Source: JASHUC01 sp035523875
Lineage (GTDB): Bacteria > Pseudomonadota > Gammaproteobacteria > Steroidobacterales > Steroidobacteraceae
NCBI GenBank assembly: GCA_035523875.1
Contig: DATKPY010000018.1
Coordinates: 62,001 to 126,000, forward strand
Reading direction: 5' to 3'
DNA: 64,000 nucleotides
Shown here one piece after another: positions 33,537-42,222 of the stretch. The translations under genes were made by a program, and so were the position numbers. The notes under the pieces were generated by a model. It had not been told where the DNA came from. It was given only the letters and a program-made list of their open reading frames with translations, and made no database searches. How positions within the stretch are numbered: the stretch's first letter is position 1; every line of letters starts with the position of its first letter.

Positions 33537-35540
33537 GTGGATACACGCCAACAGCAGTTCACCCTGTGGTATTTCGTCGCGGCGCTCGCCGTGGTGTTCG
33601 CGCTGCAGATCTATCTCGCCGCGCCGCAGACGCCGATGATCGGCTACAGCGATCTGAAAACGCTGCTCAAGGCCGGTCGGCTGAAGGATGTCGTCATCGG
33701 CAGCGACACGATCGAGGCGACGGCTGATCTCACCGGCGCCGCAACGCTGCTGCCGGCCGCAGCGATCGCTGCCCTCAGCCGACCGGCCGAGGTCGCTCCA
33801 TTCGGCGCGCTCGGCACCAAGCCCGCCGCGAAGCCCCCTGCGCTCAGCGGGTGGCACGCGGTGGTCGCGCGCCGGGTCGAGGACCCGCAGCTCGTGGCCG
33901 AGCTCGATGCCGCCAAGGTGAGCTACACGGCCGCGAACGAGAATCACTGGCTCTCGACCGTGCTCTCCTGGGTGCTGCCGGCGGTCGTTTTCGTGGGGGT
34001 CTGGAACCTGCTCCTGCGGCGAAGCATGGGCGGAGGCATGGGCTCGATGATGTCGGTCGGGCAAAGCAAAGCGAAGGTCTACGTGCAATCGGAAACGGGC
34101 GTGCACTTTGCGGACGTGGCCGGCATCGATGAGGCGAAGGCGGAGCTCATGGAGGTGGTGGAGTTCCTGCGCAATCCCGATCGCTACCGGCGGCTCGGCG
34201 GCAAGATTCCGAAGGGCGTGCTCATCGTCGGTGCGCCGGGCACCGGCAAGACCATGCTCGCGAAAGCCGTGGCGGGCGAGGCGGGCGTGCCGTTCCTGTC
34301 GATCAGCGGCTCGGAGTTCGTCGAGATGTTCGTGGGCGTGGGCGCCGCGCGCGTGCGCGACCTGTTCGCCCAGGCCGAGCAGCGCGCCCCGTGCATCATC
34401 TTCATCGACGAGCTCGACGCTCTGGGCAAGGCACGCGGGTTCAACGGGCTTTCCGGTCATGATGAGCGCGAGCAGACGCTCAACCAGCTCCTCGTGCAGA
34501 TGGACGGGTTCGACACGAAGAACGGCGTGATCATCATGGCCGCGACCAACCGGCCGGAGATTCTCGATCCCGCGCTGCTGCGGCCCGGGCGGTTCGACCG
34601 TCACGTCGCCGTCGATCGGCCCGACGTGAAGGGCCGCGAGCAGATCCTCAAGGTGCACACGCGCAAGGTGACGCTCGGGCCGCAGGTGAATCTCGCGGCG
34701 ATCGCCGCCAAGACGGCCGGCTTCGTGGGCGCCGATCTTGCGAACATCGTCAACGAGGCGGCGCTGCGCGCGGCGCGTCTCGACAAGCCGGCGGTCGACA
34801 TGCGCGACTTCGAGGAGGCGATCGACCGGGTCGTCGCGGGACTGGAGAAGCGCAACCGCGTCATGAATCCGCTCGAGAAGGAAACGGTCGCGTACCACGA
34901 GGCCGGCCACGCGCTGCTCGCCGAGTCGCGCCCGCATGCCGATCGGGTGGCCAAGATCTCGATCATCCCGCGCGGCATCGCCGCGCTCGGATTTACGCAG
35001 CAGCTGCCCACCGAAGACCGCTATCTGCTCAAGCGCACCGAGCTCCTCGATCGGCTCGACGTGCTCCTCGGGGGCCGCGTCGCCGAGGAGCTCGTGTACG
35101 GGGATACCTCGACCGGCGCCCAGGACGACCTGCAGCGCGCGACCGACATGGCGCGCCACATGGTCACTCAGTACGGCATGAGCGAGCGGCTCGGTCAGGT
35201 GACCTTCGATGCGCCGCGCCAGGGTGTGTTCCTCAACGTGCCGCAGGCCCCGCCGCAGCAGGCGGGCTACAGCGAGGAGACCGCGCGGCTCATCGATGAG
35301 GAGATCGCGAGGCTCATGAGCGAGGCGCACGCGCGCGTCAAGCGCACGCTGAGCGAGAAGCGCGCGCTGCTCGATGAGCTCGCCCACCTGTTGCTCGCGC
35401 ACGAGGTGGTCGATCGCGGAATGCTCGATGAGCTGCTCGCGCGCTCGGCAGGGAGTGCCCCGTCCGCGCTGGCGCCGGCGGCGACCCTGGCAGGTCCGAC
35501 AACCGCCGCATACGCCCCTGGACCGCGCGCCGCGGCGTGA
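33537..35540 (+). CDS. ftsH: ATP-dependent membrane zinc protease FtsH (paralogue)
   Basis: This 667-residue protein has an N-terminal membrane helix (YFVAALAVVFALQIYLAA), a periplasmic region, and a second helix near residue 150. The AAA module has Walker A GAPGTGKT and IDELDALGKARG, and the zinc site is HEAGH. It degrades damaged or short-lived membrane and cytosolic proteins. The start is probably GTG at 33537, needed to keep the first membrane helix. The long periplasmic segment, DALGKARG variant and island location suggest an additional, stress-linked FtsH rather than the housekeeping copy. Confidence 0.93.
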   Translation: MDTRQQQFTLWYFVAALAVVFALQIYLAAPQTPMIGYSDLKTLLKAGRLKDVVIGSDTIEATADLTGAATLLPAAAIAALSRPAEVAPFGALGTKPAAKPPALSGWHAVVARRVEDPQLVAELDAAKVSYTAANENHWLSTVLSWVLPAVVFVGVWNLLLRRSMGGGMGSMMSVGQSKAKVYVQSETGVHFADVAGIDEAKAELMEVVEFLRNPDRYRRLGGKIPKGVLIVGAPGTGKTMLAKAVAGEAGVPFLSISGSEFVEMFVGVGAARVRDLFAQAEQRAPCIIFIDELDALGKARGFNGLSGHDEREQTLNQLLVQMDGFDTKNGVIIMAATNRPEILDPALLRPGRFDRHVAVDRPDVKGREQILKVHTRKVTLGPQVNLAAIAAKTAGFVGADLANIVNEAALRAARLDKPAVDMRDFEEAIDRVVAGLEKRNRVMNPLEKETVAYHEAGHALLAESRPHADRVAKISIIPRGIAALGFTQQLPTEDRYLLKRTELLDRLDVLLGGRVAEELVYGDTSTGAQDDLQRATDMARHMVTQYGMSERLGQVTFDAPRQGVFLNVPQAPPQQAGYSEETARLIDEEIARLMSEAHARVKRTLSEKRALLDELAHLLLAHEVVDRGMLDELLARSAGSAPSALAPAATLAGPTTAAYAPGPRAAA

Positions 35541-35580
35541 TACCGTGAGCCCTGCCACAGGGCAAGGCAGGAGCACCGTG

Positions 35581-38109
35581 ATGGCGCCGGGAGGCGGGGA
35601 CCCCGCGGAAGATGAGCGCGCGCTGATCGCCGAGCTGCGTGAGCTCGCGCTCGATTTGCGCTGGTCCTGGAACCACGCGACGGATGAGGTCTGGAGGGAG
35701 CTCGAGCCCGATCTCTGGGACCGCACGCACAACCCGTGGGTGTTGCTGCGCACCGTCTCGCGCGAGCGTCTGGGACGCCTGCTCGCCGATCCCGTGATCC
35801 GGGGCCGCGTGAGCGAGCTCGCGAGCGCGGCGCGCGCCGCGGCGAGCGCGCCGGCCTGGTTCCAGCAGACTCACCCGCGCTCGCCGCTCGAGTCGGTGGC
35901 GTATTTCAGCATGGAGTTCATGCTGAGCGAGGCGCTGCCGATCTACGCGGGCGGTCTCGGCAACGTGGCCGGCGACCAGCTCAAGGCCGCAAGCGACCTC
36001 GGAGTGCCCGTGGTCGGGGTCGGACTGCTCTATCAGCGCGGCTACTTTCGCCAGGTCATCGACCGCTTCGGAGGCCAGCAAGCGCTCTATCCGTACAACG
36101 ATCCGGATCAGCTGCCGCTGCAACCGCTGCGCGGCGCGAACGGGGAGTGGCTGCGCATCGAGCTTGCATTTCCGGCCGGACCGCTGTGGCTGCGGGCGTG
36201 GGAGGCGCAAGTCGGCCGCGCCTCACTCTACCTGCTCGACAGCAACGATGCGGCCAACTACCCGGTGTACCGCGGCGTGACCGGCGAGCTCTACGGGGCG
36301 GGCGAGGAGCTGCGCCTGCAGCAGGAGATCGTGCTCGGGATCGGGGGCTGGCGACTGCTCACCGCGCTCGGCCTGCGCCCGGAGGTCTGCCACCTGAACG
36401 AGGGTCACGCGGCGCTCGCGATCCTCGAGCGCGCGCGCACCTGGATGGCGGAGGCGGGCGCCCCCTTCGCAACGGCGCTCGCGGTCACACGCCCCGGAAA
36501 CATCTTTACCACCCACACCGCGGTGCCTGCGGGCTTCGATCGGTTCGCTCCCGCGCTCATCGAGGAGTATTTGGGCGACTACGCGCGCGACAAGCTCGGG
36601 ATCGCTCCCCCGCAACTCCTCGCGCTCGGTCGCTCGGACCCGCGGGCCGAGTCCGAGCCCTTCAACATGGCCTACCTCGCCGTGCGCGGGAGCGGTGCGG
36701 TGAACGGCGTGAGCCGACTGCATGGCGAGGTGAGCCGGCGCATCTTTGCGCCGCTCTTCCCGCGACGACCGGCAGCGGAGGTGCCGGTCGGCCACATCAC
36801 CAACGGCGTGCACACCGCCGGCTGGGACTCGCCTGAGGCCGATGCGCTGTGGACCCGCACCTGCGGCAAGGAGCGCTGGCGCGAGGCGCTCGACGGTGCG
36901 CAGGCGAACATCGCCGAGGTGTCGGACGCCGACTTGTGGCGCGCGCGCGCTTCGGGTCGACAAGCCCTCGTCGCCTACGCGCGCGAGCGGCTCGCATGGC
37001 AGCTCGGCGCCACGGGCGCGCGCGAGGCGCAGGTCGACACGGCCACGCGCATCCTCGATCCCGACGCACTGACACTCGGCTTCGCGCGGCGCTTCGCGAC
37101 TTACAAGAGGCCGAATCTACTGCTGCACGATCGCGAGCGGCTCATCCGGATCCTCACCAACCCGCAACGCCCGGTGCAGCTCATCCTGGCCGGCAAGGCG
37201 CATCCGGCCGACGCGCCGGGTCAGGCGCTCATTCGCGAATGGGTCGAGTTCGTGCGCCAGCCCCTCGTGCGGCCGCACGCGATCTTTCTCAGCGACTACG
37301 ACATGCTCCTCACCGAGCGGCTCGTCCAGGGCGTCGACGTGTGGATCAACACGCCCCGACGGCCGTGGGAGGCGTGCGGCACGAGCGGGATGAAGGTGCT
37401 CGTCAACGGCGGCCTCAATCTCTCCGAGCTCGACGGCTGGTGGGCTGAGGCCTACACGCCCGAGGTCGGTTGGGCGCTCGGCGACGCGCGCGAGCACGGC
37501 AACGATCCGCACTGGGATGCCGAGGAGGCGGTGCGGCTCTACGAGCTCCTCGAGCAGGAGGTCATCCCGCAGTTCTACGCGCGCGATCCGAGCGGCGTTC
37601 CGCCCCAATGGGTGGCGCGGGTGCGTGCGAGCATGGCGCAGCTCACCGCGCGCTTCTCGGCGGGACGCAGCGTGCGCGAGTACCTCGAGCGCTACTACGA
37701 GTCGGGTGCAGAGCGCTATCGCGCCCGCGCCGCGCACGATGGGGCGGCCGGAGCCCGCATCGCCTCCTGGCTCGAAGCCCTCGAGCGCGGTTGGCCCCTG
37801 CTGCGGTTCGGCAGCCTCCACATCGACACGCGCGCCGGCGAGCACCGCTTCAGCGTGGAGGTGCAGCTCGGGGTGCTCGATCCCCAAGCGGTGCGCGTAG
37901 AGCTCTACGCCGAGTCCTGCGACGGCTTGGAGGCGGTTCGCTGCGAGATGGTCCCGAGCGGTGAGGCCGCGGGGGGCTCCGGGCTCGTGGTCTATACGGC
38001 ACGGGTGCCCGCCGAGCGGCCGGCTTCCAACTTCACCGCGCGTATCGTTCCGGCGCACCCGGAAGCGCTGCTACCGCTCGAGGGGCCGCAGGTTCTTTGG
38101 CAGCACTAG
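35581..38109 (+). CDS. glgP: Alpha-glucan phosphorylase (DUF3417-containing GlgP)
   Basis: This 842-residue protein has the N-terminal DUF3417 region (LRELALDLRWSWNHATDEVW) of the short phosphorylase type, a GT35 catalytic core with FSMEFMLSEALPIYAGGLG, and the PLP site CGTSGMKVLVNGG. It releases glucose 1-phosphate from glycogen or maltodextrins. A GGCAGGAG ribosome-binding site supports ATG 35581; GTG 35578 is the alternative. It lies 40 bp after ftsH, and its end overlaps the NRAMP-like gene by 13 bp. Confidence 0.94.
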   Translation: MAPGGGDPAEDERALIAELRELALDLRWSWNHATDEVWRELEPDLWDRTHNPWVLLRTVSRERLGRLLADPVIRGRVSELASAARAAASAPAWFQQTHPRSPLESVAYFSMEFMLSEALPIYAGGLGNVAGDQLKAASDLGVPVVGVGLLYQRGYFRQVIDRFGGQQALYPYNDPDQLPLQPLRGANGEWLRIELAFPAGPLWLRAWEAQVGRASLYLLDSNDAANYPVYRGVTGELYGAGEELRLQQEIVLGIGGWRLLTALGLRPEVCHLNEGHAALAILERARTWMAEAGAPFATALAVTRPGNIFTTHTAVPAGFDRFAPALIEEYLGDYARDKLGIAPPQLLALGRSDPRAESEPFNMAYLAVRGSGAVNGVSRLHGEVSRRIFAPLFPRRPAAEVPVGHITNGVHTAGWDSPEADALWTRTCGKERWREALDGAQANIAEVSDADLWRARASGRQALVAYARERLAWQLGATGAREAQVDTATRILDPDALTLGFARRFATYKRPNLLLHDRERLIRILTNPQRPVQLILAGKAHPADAPGQALIREWVEFVRQPLVRPHAIFLSDYDMLLTERLVQGVDVWINTPRRPWEACGTSGMKVLVNGGLNLSELDGWWAEAYTPEVGWALGDAREHGNDPHWDAEEAVRLYELLEQEVIPQFYARDPSGVPPQWVARVRASMAQLTARFSAGRSVREYLERYYESGAERYRARAAHDGAAGARIASWLEALERGWPLLRFGSLHIDTRAGEHRFSVEVQLGVLDPQAVRVELYAESCDGLEAVRCEMVPSGEAAGGSGLVVYTARVPAERPASNFTARIVPAHPEALLPLEGPQVLWQH

Positions 38110-39368
38110 AGCACTGGAGCCGCTCTCCGCGGCGGCTCTGGGATGCGCTCGGACCCGGCGTCATCACGGGCGCGGCGGACGACGATCCGAGCGGCATCGC
38201 CACCTACTCGCAGGCCGGCGCGCAGTTCGGCTACGCGCTCACCTGGACGGTATTTCTGACCGTTCCGTTCATGGCTGCGATCCAGATCGTGAGCGCGAGC
38301 ATTGGCTGGCAGACGCGCGCGGGACTCGCCCGCAGCATCGCGCGGCGCTTTCCGCGCCCGGTGCTGCACGGGCTCCTCGTGCTGCTGGTCGCGGCGAATA
38401 CGCTCAACATCGCCGCCGATCTCGCCGCCATGGGCGAGGCGCTGCGTCTCGCGATCGCGGGACCGGCCGTACTCTACGCACTTGCCTTCGGGCTCGGCTG
38501 TCTCCTCGCCGAGATTCTCATCCCCTACCACCGCTACGTCGGATATCTCAAATTCCTGACGCTCGTGTTGTTCGTGTACGTGGCCGCCGCGCTCAGCCTC
38601 CGGCTCCCCTGGCCGCAGATCCTCCTTGCGGCGCTGCTGCCGCGGCTATCGGGCGGGCACGACTGGGCGCTCACGATCGTGGCCGTGTTCGGAACGACGA
38701 TCAGCCCGTACCTCTTTTTCTGGCAAGCCTCCCAGGAGGCCGAGGAGTCGCGGCTGAGCCTCCGGAGAGGCCGACGGAGCGCTGCGCTCCCGCAGGATCT
38801 GCGGCGCATCTCCGTCGACACCTGGATCGGCATGCTCTTCTCCAATCTGATCGCGTTCTTCATCATCGTCACGACCGGCGCCACGCTGCACGTCCATGGC
38901 ATCACGCACATCGCGACGGCCTCGCAGGCCGCGCAGGCGCTGAGGCCGTTCGCCGGCGCGCTCACCTTCGGGCTCTTCGCCGCCGGCATCATTGGGACCG
39001 GATTGCTCGCCGTGCCGGTGCTCGCAGGATCCGCCGCGTACGCGGTGGCGGATTCGTGGGGTCTCGCGGGAAGTCTCGAGCTGCCCGCGGGCCGCGCCCG
39101 GGGGTTCTACGCGATCGTGGCCACGGCGACTGTTGCGGGCGGTGCGCTCGTGCTCGCGCGGGTCGATCCCATCGCGATGCTGTTCTGGACGGCGGTCGTG
39201 AACGGCCTGGTCGCGGTGCCGATCATGCTCGTAATGATGCTGCTCACTGCGGGTCCGGGCCGCTTCCGCGCGCTTGCGATCTCGCGCCCGGTCAAGGTTC
39301 TCGGGTGGCTCGCGACCGTCATGATGGCGCTTGCCGCCGGAGCGCTCGCCTGGACTTCGGTCATCTGA
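38097..39368 (+). CDS. NRAMP-related carrier with altered metal site
   Basis: This 423-residue protein has about eleven membrane helices and the NRAMP fold signature near the start, GVITGAADDDPSGIATYSQAG. The first-helix motif is DPSG, not DPGN. The sixth-helix motif reads GTTISPYLFFWQ, lacking the Met and His of MPH found in Mn/Fe carriers. Substrate is therefore uncertain: magnesium, another ion, or none of the usual transition metals. Translation probably starts at TTG 38097 inside the end of glgP; no ATG or GTG fits. Confidence 0.8.
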   Translation: MAALEHWSRSPRRLWDALGPGVITGAADDDPSGIATYSQAGAQFGYALTWTVFLTVPFMAAIQIVSASIGWQTRAGLARSIARRFPRPVLHGLLVLLVAANTLNIAADLAAMGEALRLAIAGPAVLYALAFGLGCLLAEILIPYHRYVGYLKFLTLVLFVYVAAALSLRLPWPQILLAALLPRLSGGHDWALTIVAVFGTTISPYLFFWQASQEAEESRLSLRRGRRSAALPQDLRRISVDTWIGMLFSNLIAFFIIVTTGATLHVHGITHIATASQAAQALRPFAGALTFGLFAAGIIGTGLLAVPVLAGSAAYAVADSWGLAGSLELPAGRARGFYAIVATATVAGGALVLARVDPIAMLFWTAVVNGLVAVPIMLVMMLLTAGPGRFRALAISRPVKVLGWLATVMMALAAGALAWTSVI

Positions 39369-39424
39369 GCCGAAGCATCCGGCCGCGCAGGCAGGGAGAT
39401 CTACGCAGTCAAGAGCCGCCGCCC

Positions 39425-40360
39425 CTACCGACGGCCCCGGGCGCTGGCCGCGCGGGCTGTAGAGGCTCGCACCGCCGCAGTGAGGCCGTGCGGCTTCACG
39501 ACGAGCAGGTCGCAGGGTAGACGGTCGAGCACGCGCTGCGCGGTGCTGCCGATGAGAAGCCGCTTGAGGCCGGTGCGCGAGACCGCACCGAGCACCACGA
39601 TGCCGACGCCGAGCCGGCGCACGGCGACGGGGAGCTGCGTCGGCACGTCGCCCAAGGCGAGATGCCGGTTGGCACGCGCGATGCCGGCGCGCTCGGCGAG
39701 CCGGTCGAGCGCGTGGCGCACCTGGGCCGCATGCGTGTCCTCGATCCGCGGGTCCTCCCACACGATCGGCTCCCCGAGCGGTCCCTGCACGCTCGCAACG
39801 AGCGGCATGTAGGCGTGAAAGGCATGCACGGCGCCACCGAGGAGGGCGCCGAGCCGGCGCCCGGTGGCCAGGAGCAGCGCATCGAGCCGCGCGGGCTTGG
39901 CGTGCGCGTGGAACGGGTCGATTGCGACCAGCACCGCGCGCCCGCGGAGCGTTCGCGCGGTCCTCACGACGAGCAGGGGACAGGGACAGTGGCGGATGAG
40001 CTCCCGGTCGGTTCGCGGCTGCAGGAGGCGGCGCCCACGGGCGCGGGTGCGCGTGGCCGCAACGACGAGGTCGGCCCGGATGGCGAGTGCGCGATGCACG
40101 ATCGCTCCAGAGGCGGGCGCCTGCGCGACGGCCAGGGTGCGTACGCGGCAGCCGCGCAGTGCGCTCGAGCGCGCTGCGCGCTCGAGGGAGGTCCGCACCC
40201 GGCGCAGCGCGGCCTCGCCTGCGCCGGACTTGGCTGCGTGGAAGAGCTCGATCTGCGCGCCGCTCGAGCGAGCGAGCGCCGCCGCGGCAGTGAGGGCCGT
40301 GCGGGAGACGGCGTGCGCATCCGCAATCGCTACCAGAACACATCGAAACGGTCGAACCAT
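39425..40360 (-). CDS. Tandem universal stress protein (second copy)
   Basis: This 311-residue protein has two Usp domains. The second carries the ATP-binding pattern GAVSRTGLKRLLIGSTAQRVLD followed by CDLLVVKP. It is only distantly similar to the Usp at 31577-32449. The first domain starts VRPFRCVLVAIADAHAVS. The gene is transcribed alone, and its upstream region contains the best copy of the island motif. Confidence 0.9.
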   Translation of the reverse strand: MVRPFRCVLVAIADAHAVSRTALTAAAALARSSGAQIELFHAAKSGAGEAALRRVRTSLERAARSSALRGCRVRTLAVAQAPASGAIVHRALAIRADLVVAATRTRARGRRLLQPRTDRELIRHCPCPLLVVRTARTLRGRAVLVAIDPFHAHAKPARLDALLLATGRRLGALLGGAVHAFHAYMPLVASVQGPLGEPIVWEDPRIEDTHAAQVRHALDRLAERAGIARANRHLALGDVPTQLPVAVRRLGVGIVVLGAVSRTGLKRLLIGSTAQRVLDRLPCDLLVVKPHGLTAAVRASTARAASARGRR

Positions 40361-40404
40361 GATGAAGCATGCCGCATTCGCGCGCGGATTGCGCGCGAAC
40401 CGGC

Positions 40405-40419
40405 GCTGCGGAAAGTACG
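40405..40419. promoter_or_regulatory. Island motif, perfect copy upstream of the second usp gene
   Basis: TGCGGAAAGTACGCA on the upper strand matches every fixed position, with TGCG and CGCA as inverted ends. The -10 at the usual distance is not clear: GAATGC is weak, and CATGCT is 43.5 bp away. The remaining 290 bp between usp and the rightward kinase gene show no gene or other signal that I can support. Confidence 0.55.
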
Positions 40420-40650
40420 CATGGCACCGCAGGCTGCCACCACGCACGCTCATTCTTCCGCCCGTGCGAGCGCCCCGCGGCACGCCGGGAAGCGATCCAC
40501 CCCACGAGGGCCGATGCGCCGCGTCAAGCACACTCGACGGGCTTCGCGAACGCATAAGCGCGCTCCTCGCGATGCTCGCCGCCTTCGTGCCGCGGAGCGT
40601 CTGCACCCGCTCCCCGGGCACCCACCGGGCCGCGCGCTCACCCGGCTCGC

Positions 40651-42222
40651 ATGAGTTCAGGGCTGCCGCAGCCGCTCCTCGCGCTGCTTTCGCCGCAGGC
40701 GTACCCGCACCCGGTCGATTCCGTCGAGCTCATCGAGACGCACATCTCCTGGGTGCTGCTCGCAGGCGCGTTTGCCTACAAGATCAAGCGTCCGGTTCGC
40801 TACGCATTCATCGATCTCCGCGCACCCGAGCGCAGGCGGTTCTTCTGTGAGGAGGAGCTGCGGCTCAATCGCCGCTTCGCCCCGCAGCTCTATCTGGAGG
40901 TCTGCGAGATCGTGAGCGTCGGTGGGGAAGCGCGCATCGGCGTGGCCGGAGCCGTGCTCGAGTACGCCGTGCGCATGCGTCGCTTCTCGCGCGCAGACGA
41001 GCTCGATCGGCTCCTCGATAGCCACCGGATCGAGCCGATCGAGCTCGAGGCGTTCGGGCGGGCGCTCGCGCTGATTCACGCGCGCCTTCCCGCCGCCGCC
41101 CATGACACGCGTTGGGGATTTCCCGCGGAGGTGCAGGCCCTCATCGTGCGCAACGTCATCGAGTGCGCTGCGGCCGCCACGGTGTTCGATGCCGCCGAGG
41201 AGGTGCGCGCTCTCCAGGGAGCCCTCGAGCGCGCGCTTCCGCAGAGCACGCCGGCCATGGCCGCGCGGCGCCTCCAGGGGCGCATACGCGAGTGCCACGG
41301 CGATCTGCACAGCGGCAACATCGTACGTCTCGGCGCGCGTCTCGCCGCCTTCGACTCGATCGAGTACGAGCCCGCGTTTCGCTGGATCGACGTGGCCGAC
41401 GAGATCGCCTTTCTCACGAGCGATCTCGCTGCCCGCGACCGCCCCGTGCACGCGCACGCGTTCCGTTCGGGCTATCTCGCCCAGAGCGGCGATTATCACG
41501 CTTGCCGCCTACTCAAGCTCTACGAGGTGCATCGCGCGCTGGTGCGCGCCAAGGTCGCGGCGCTCACGGCCGGGCAATTGCCCGCGGGAGCCGCGCGGGC
41601 CGCCGCACGGCGCGAATTCGCACGCCTCATCGGCTGCGCGCGCGCGGCGCTCGCGCCGCGCAAGCCGCTCTTGATCCTCCTGTGCGGTCTGTCCGGCTCC
41701 GGCAAGACCTGGCTCGCCCGGCCGCTCGCCGAGCGGCTCGCGGCGGTGCACCTGCGCTCGGACATCGAGCGCAAGCGCCGTGCGGGACTCGATGAGCTCG
41801 CGCGAACGCACGCGCCGATCGCCCAGGGGATCTACTCGGATGCGGCCACCGCGAAGGTCTACGAGGATCTGGCGGCTGCGGCCGAGGATGTGCTCTGCGG
41901 TGGCATCACGGCCGTGGTCGACGCCACCTTCCTGCTGCGTGGCGAACGCGCGCGCTTCGCCGAGCTCGCGCGGCGGCTCGCCGTGGCGCTCCGTGTCGTC
42001 AACTGTGAGGCGCCCGCGGCGGTGCTGCGTGCGCGGGTCACGGCACGGGCGCGCAACCTCGGAGATCCTTCCGAGGCCGACGCCGCAGTGCTCGGATGGC
42101 AAATGGACCGCTACGAGCCGCTCGAGCCGCTCGAGGGGCTCGAGGTGATCCGCATCGACACGGCTCAACCCGAGGCCCTGCAGGCGCTGCTCGCGCGCCT
42201 CAGCGCCCCAACAGCGACTTGA
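40651..42222 (+). CDS. Bifunctional aminoglycoside phosphotransferase-like/P-loop kinase protein
   Basis: This 523-residue protein has an N-terminal kinase-like domain (ISWVLLAGAFAYKIKRPVRY, catalytic loop ECHGDLHSGN near 215) and a C-terminal P-loop kinase domain with Walker A GLSGSGKTW near 348-356. The combination is a common but uncharacterised gene of proteobacterial stress islands. A paralogue without the P-loop part lies at 17462. Its last 23 bp overlap the convergent hybrid histidine kinase gene. Confidence 0.85.
   Translation: MSSGLPQPLLALLSPQAYPHPVDSVELIETHISWVLLAGAFAYKIKRPVRYAFIDLRAPERRRFFCEEELRLNRRFAPQLYLEVCEIVSVGGEARIGVAGAVLEYAVRMRRFSRADELDRLLDSHRIEPIELEAFGRALALIHARLPAAAHDTRWGFPAEVQALIVRNVIECAAAATVFDAAEEVRALQGALERALPQSTPAMAARRLQGRIRECHGDLHSGNIVRLGARLAAFDSIEYEPAFRWIDVADEIAFLTSDLAARDRPVHAHAFRSGYLAQSGDYHACRLLKLYEVHRALVRAKVAALTAGQLPAGAARAAARREFARLIGCARAALAPRKPLLILLCGLSGSGKTWLARPLAERLAAVHLRSDIERKRRAGLDELARTHAPIAQGIYSDAATAKVYEDLAAAAEDVLCGGITAVVDATFLLRGERARFAELARRLAVALRVVNCEAPAAVLRARVTARARNLGDPSEADAAVLGWQMDRYEPLEPLEGLEVIRIDTAQPEALQALLARLSAPTAT

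Noticed and set aside
40361..40650. Possible small genes in the 290 bp gap between usp and the kinase gene
   Set aside because: The short frames have no ribosome-binding site, no recognisable motif and Arg/His-rich shadow-like composition.
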